Of a stretch of DNA of 64,000 nt, positions 62,298 through 64,000 are shown in pieces. The first letter of the stretch is position 1. Each line of letters starts with the position of its first letter. Location of the stretch: the NCBI RefSeq assembly GCF_034067285.1, contig NZ_CP139286.1, positions 1,860,001 to 1,924,000 on the forward strand, in the 5' to 3' direction. The stretch is from Acinetobacter pittii (GTDB lineage Bacteria; Pseudomonadota; Gammaproteobacteria; Pseudomonadales; Moraxellaceae). The notes under the pieces are model-generated. The model worked only from the letters and a program-made list of their open reading frames with translations. It did not search any database and was not told the DNA's origin. The position numbers and the translations under genes are program-made.

Positions 62298-63080
62298 TTA
62301 ATGTCCGTACTGCTTTTTTAAATATTTTACGATTTGAGCAGATTCAAACATCTTCACTCCCGTATTTGGATCTACCAAATATGGCACTTGCATTTTACCT
62401 TGCATAATAGGCAATAGCTTTTCCCTTTTCCCATCTTTTAAAGGTATATATTTCCCTGGTTTTAAGCGAAAAATAGCAGGTCCCATATCTTGCCATCTCT
62501 CTTTTGCCACATTATGCAAAATATATGGAAGCTCAAGTTCAGAGAGTAGACTTCTTACAATTCGTGAATACGGACTCGCCTCAAAGCTCCACAACTCAAG
62601 TTTTTGCTCAGGCGCAGCTCTATCAACAATTTTTTTATTTATCCAAACTCCACGAGCACCATTTAAGATAGTCCCTGCAACTGCAACATAAGGCATGTTT
62701 GGGTAACTCGAAAATTTCTGAGGTGTTTTTCCTGTCTTACCATAGTGTTTAAATAAATGATGAATAATATCTTGTGATTCATATAGCTGATCACCAGTAT
62801 TTTCATCAATTAAAAAAGGAAATTGTAATTTGCCGCCTTTTTCTTTTACAACTGATCGATACTTTTTTCCTCCCTTAGGGCATGGATAAATTTCCACATC
62901 CAAATTCAAAAGTGTAATCACTTCACGAACGCGACGGCAAAATGGTGAACCTTCAAATTCATATAGCTTTAAAGCTTTTACAGGTTGCTGTGGAAATGCT
63001 GTTCCTGTAACACCTCTACCACCTTCGGCAATTGCAGATATAACTGCTTGAAGTACTTTAATTTGATGAATCACCATCAT
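62298..63080 (-). CDS. Protein with two tandem GST N-terminal (glutaredoxin-like) domains
   Basis: This 260-residue protein has two thioredoxin-fold GST_N domains in a row. The first (about residues 33-115) is LYEFEGSPFCRRVREVI... with FPFLIDENTGDQLYESQDIIHHL; the second (about 160-258) is LELWSFEASPYSRIVRSLLSELELPY... with VPYLVDPNTGVKMFESAQIVKYL. The ESxxI motifs bind glutathione's gamma-glutamyl group. The first has one cysteine where glutaredoxins have CxxC, the second has tyrosine there. No helical GST C-terminal domain is present. GGAACGC precedes the ATG. Confidence 0.8.
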   Translation of the reverse strand: MMVIHQIKVLQAVISAIAEGGRGVTGTAFPQQPVKALKLYEFEGSPFCRRVREVITLLNLDVEIYPCPKGGKKYRSVVKEKGGKLQFPFLIDENTGDQLYESQDIIHHLFKHYGKTGKTPQKFSSYPNMPYVAVAGTILNGARGVWINKKIVDRAAPEQKLELWSFEASPYSRIVRSLLSELELPYILHNVAKERWQDMGPAIFRLKPGKYIPLKDGKREKLLPIMQGKMQVPYLVDPNTGVKMFESAQIVKYLKKQYGH

Positions 63081-63101
63081 GCGTTCCTTTGTATGAGAGA
63101 A

Positions 63102-63608
63102 TTAGACTAATTTTTCTTTTGCAATCACAATTCCATTATTATCCGCATAGATAAAATCACCAGATTGAATTGTGACTCCACCAAAATACAAAGGAATATC
63201 TACTTCACCAATGCCTTTACGATTACTTTTTTGGGGAATTGCAGCCAATGCATGTACGCCTAAATCCAAAGTTGCAAGTGCATCAACATCACGTACACAA
63301 CCGTAAATCACCACACCATTCCAATTATTTTTAACCGCTGATTCAGCAATCATGTCACCCATAAGCGCACAACGCATAGAGGCGCCACCATCTACCACTA
63401 ATACTTTATCTGTACCATCTGTTGCTAATAACTCTTTTACTCGTGAGTTATCTTCAAAGCACTTTACGGTTACAACCTGCCCTCCAAATGTTTTACGCGC
63501 CCCATAACTTTGAAAGAACTTTCCATCCATCGATGGAATTACGACCTGCAAGTTTTTTTCAGGGTTATCATCTAATAAATCACAAGTTACAAATGGTATT
63601 GTCGACAC
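63102..63608 (-). CDS. rraA: RraA-family regulator of RNase E activity / aldolase fold
   Basis: This 168-residue protein is of the RraA family, which in E. coli inhibits RNase E by binding it, and elsewhere acts as 4-hydroxy-4-methyl-2-oxoglutarate aldolase or oxaloacetate decarboxylase. The family segments are visible: FQSYGARKTFGGQVVTVKCF, VLVVDGGASMRCALMGDMIAE, VIYGCVRDVDALATLDLGVHA and the end GDFIYADNNGIVIAKEKL. The start is GTG at 63608 with GGAG eight bases ahead. It lies 15 bases after the partial gene at the right edge, on the same strand. Confidence 0.9.
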   Translation of the reverse strand: MSTIPFVTCDLLDDNPEKNLQVVIPSMDGKFFQSYGARKTFGGQVVTVKCFEDNSRVKELLATDGTDKVLVVDGGASMRCALMGDMIAESAVKNNWNGVVIYGCVRDVDALATLDLGVHALAAIPQKSNRKGIGEVDIPLYFGGVTIQSGDFIYADNNGIVIAKEKLV

Positions 63609-63623
63609 TTAAATACTCCATTA

Positions 63624-64000
63624 TCACGTTTGTTGTATGTTCAGATTATCATATCGTTTAAAAGCTTCAATTTGCGTTAGCGCCGCTATGACCATCGTAT
63701 GGGCCAATTGCTCTGCAGTTACAGGCTTATATTTGAATGGTTTTTGTAATTTATTCTCAATAAACTTAAAAAGACTTTGCCCTATGTCTTCAATAAACCG
63801 GACATCACTACGTTTACCAATCAGTAAAGACGGTCTAAAAATAGATAATTTTTCGATTTCTAAACTTTCAATATAATCTTCTAACTGTCCTTTCACTTTA
63901 TTATAGAAAATTAGAGAATTTGCATTTGCGCCAAGAGCACTCACAAGCAGTAAATGAATGTGCTTGTCTTGCACTAGGTCTGCTAAATGAGCATTGATTT
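63624..64000 (-). CDS. NAD(P)-binding atypical SDR protein, C-terminal part (cut by window edge)
   Basis: The last 125 or so codons of a Rossmann-fold NAD(P)-binding protein run in from the right edge. HIHLLLVSALGANANSLIFYNKVKGQLEDYIESL contains the SDR-type tyrosine (Y) and lysine (K) in YNKVKG, four residues apart, and LSIFRPSLLIGKRSD is the typical atypical-SDR strand. It resembles the HTATIP2/YbjT-type oxidoreductases. The start lies outside the window. The short gap to rraA suggests one transcript. Confidence 0.8.
   Translation of the reverse strand, partial: INAHLADLVQDKHIHLLLVSALGANANSLIFYNKVKGQLEDYIESLEIEKLSIFRPSLLIGKRSDVRFIEDIGQSLFKFIENKLQKPFKYKPVTAEQLAHTMVIAALTQIEAFKRYDNLNIQQT

Noticed and set aside
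1..64000. Prophage, integron, IS element, CRISPR array, tRNA or rRNA.
   Set aside because: No transposase, integrase, phage structural gene, repeat-spacer pattern, cloverleaf sequence or rRNA stretch was found on either strand by reading.

Overview
The window looks like chromosomal DNA of an Acinetobacter, most likely of the A. calcoaceticus-baumannii complex. The reasons are low G+C (about 40% by eye), a fused HAD-phosphatase/mannitol-1-phosphate dehydrogenase (MtlD), an alkM/alkR alkane hydroxylase pair, a short cobUTC/cobS cobinamide-salvage set, and the iscRSUA-hscBA-fdx order with typical moraxellal gene context. No rRNA, tRNA, CRISPR array, transposase or prophage was seen. Nearly all of it reads as ordinary core genome with a few accessory islets.

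Layout. 1-5.6 kb (all minus): aroC (cut by the window edge) and prmB, then a tightly packed run ycgL, small membrane protein, MoxR AAA+ ATPase, VWA/CoxE protein, and a TrpB paralogue without trpA. 5.6-9.3 kb: an AT-rich islet between ycgL and rnd with three small unknown genes and a divergent LysR/azoreductase pair that shares a T-N11-A dyad. 9.3-20.5 kb: rnd, recR-ybaB, metZ, a PhaC-like hydrolase with a serine nucleophile, small secreted and HIT proteins, a porin behind a four-repeat Pho box, DUF937/DUF6231/DUF2797 genes, and lpxB. 20.7-25.1 kb: an iron cassette (Fur box, TonB siderophore receptor, DUF3649, PepSY reductase-like protein, DUF3325). 25.2-32.7 kb: a TauE-type exporter, aroG, then cobS, a lipoprotein histidine phosphatase, cobC, cobT, cobU and a 2H phosphoesterase. 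32.8-37.9 kb: mtlD, a gene-poor gap that holds a Fur-box promoter with no intact gene behind it, and an IutA-like receptor.

37.9-49.5 kb: ybaK, an ABC1 kinase, two acyl-CoA dehydrogenases in one operon, alkM and its divergent activator alkR with two 20-bp direct repeats between them, ppiD, hupB, a phasin-like protein and a UbiJ-like membrane protein. 49.5-55 kb: the complete ISC iron-sulfur operon behind a near-consensus type 1 IscR site. 55-64 kb: a class III adenylate cyclase, a HIT-like protein, mfd, a DyP peroxidase, a double-GST_N protein, rraA and a partial NAD(P)-binding protein.

Iron is the strongest common theme. Three Fur boxes and one IscR site are visible, serving two receptors, a reductase cassette, the ISC operon and one orphan promoter at 35437-35469. 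That orphan promoter is the best candidate here for something undescribed: a Fur-controlled small RNA, or the remains of a small Fur-controlled gene, ending at the strong hairpin at 35168-35204.
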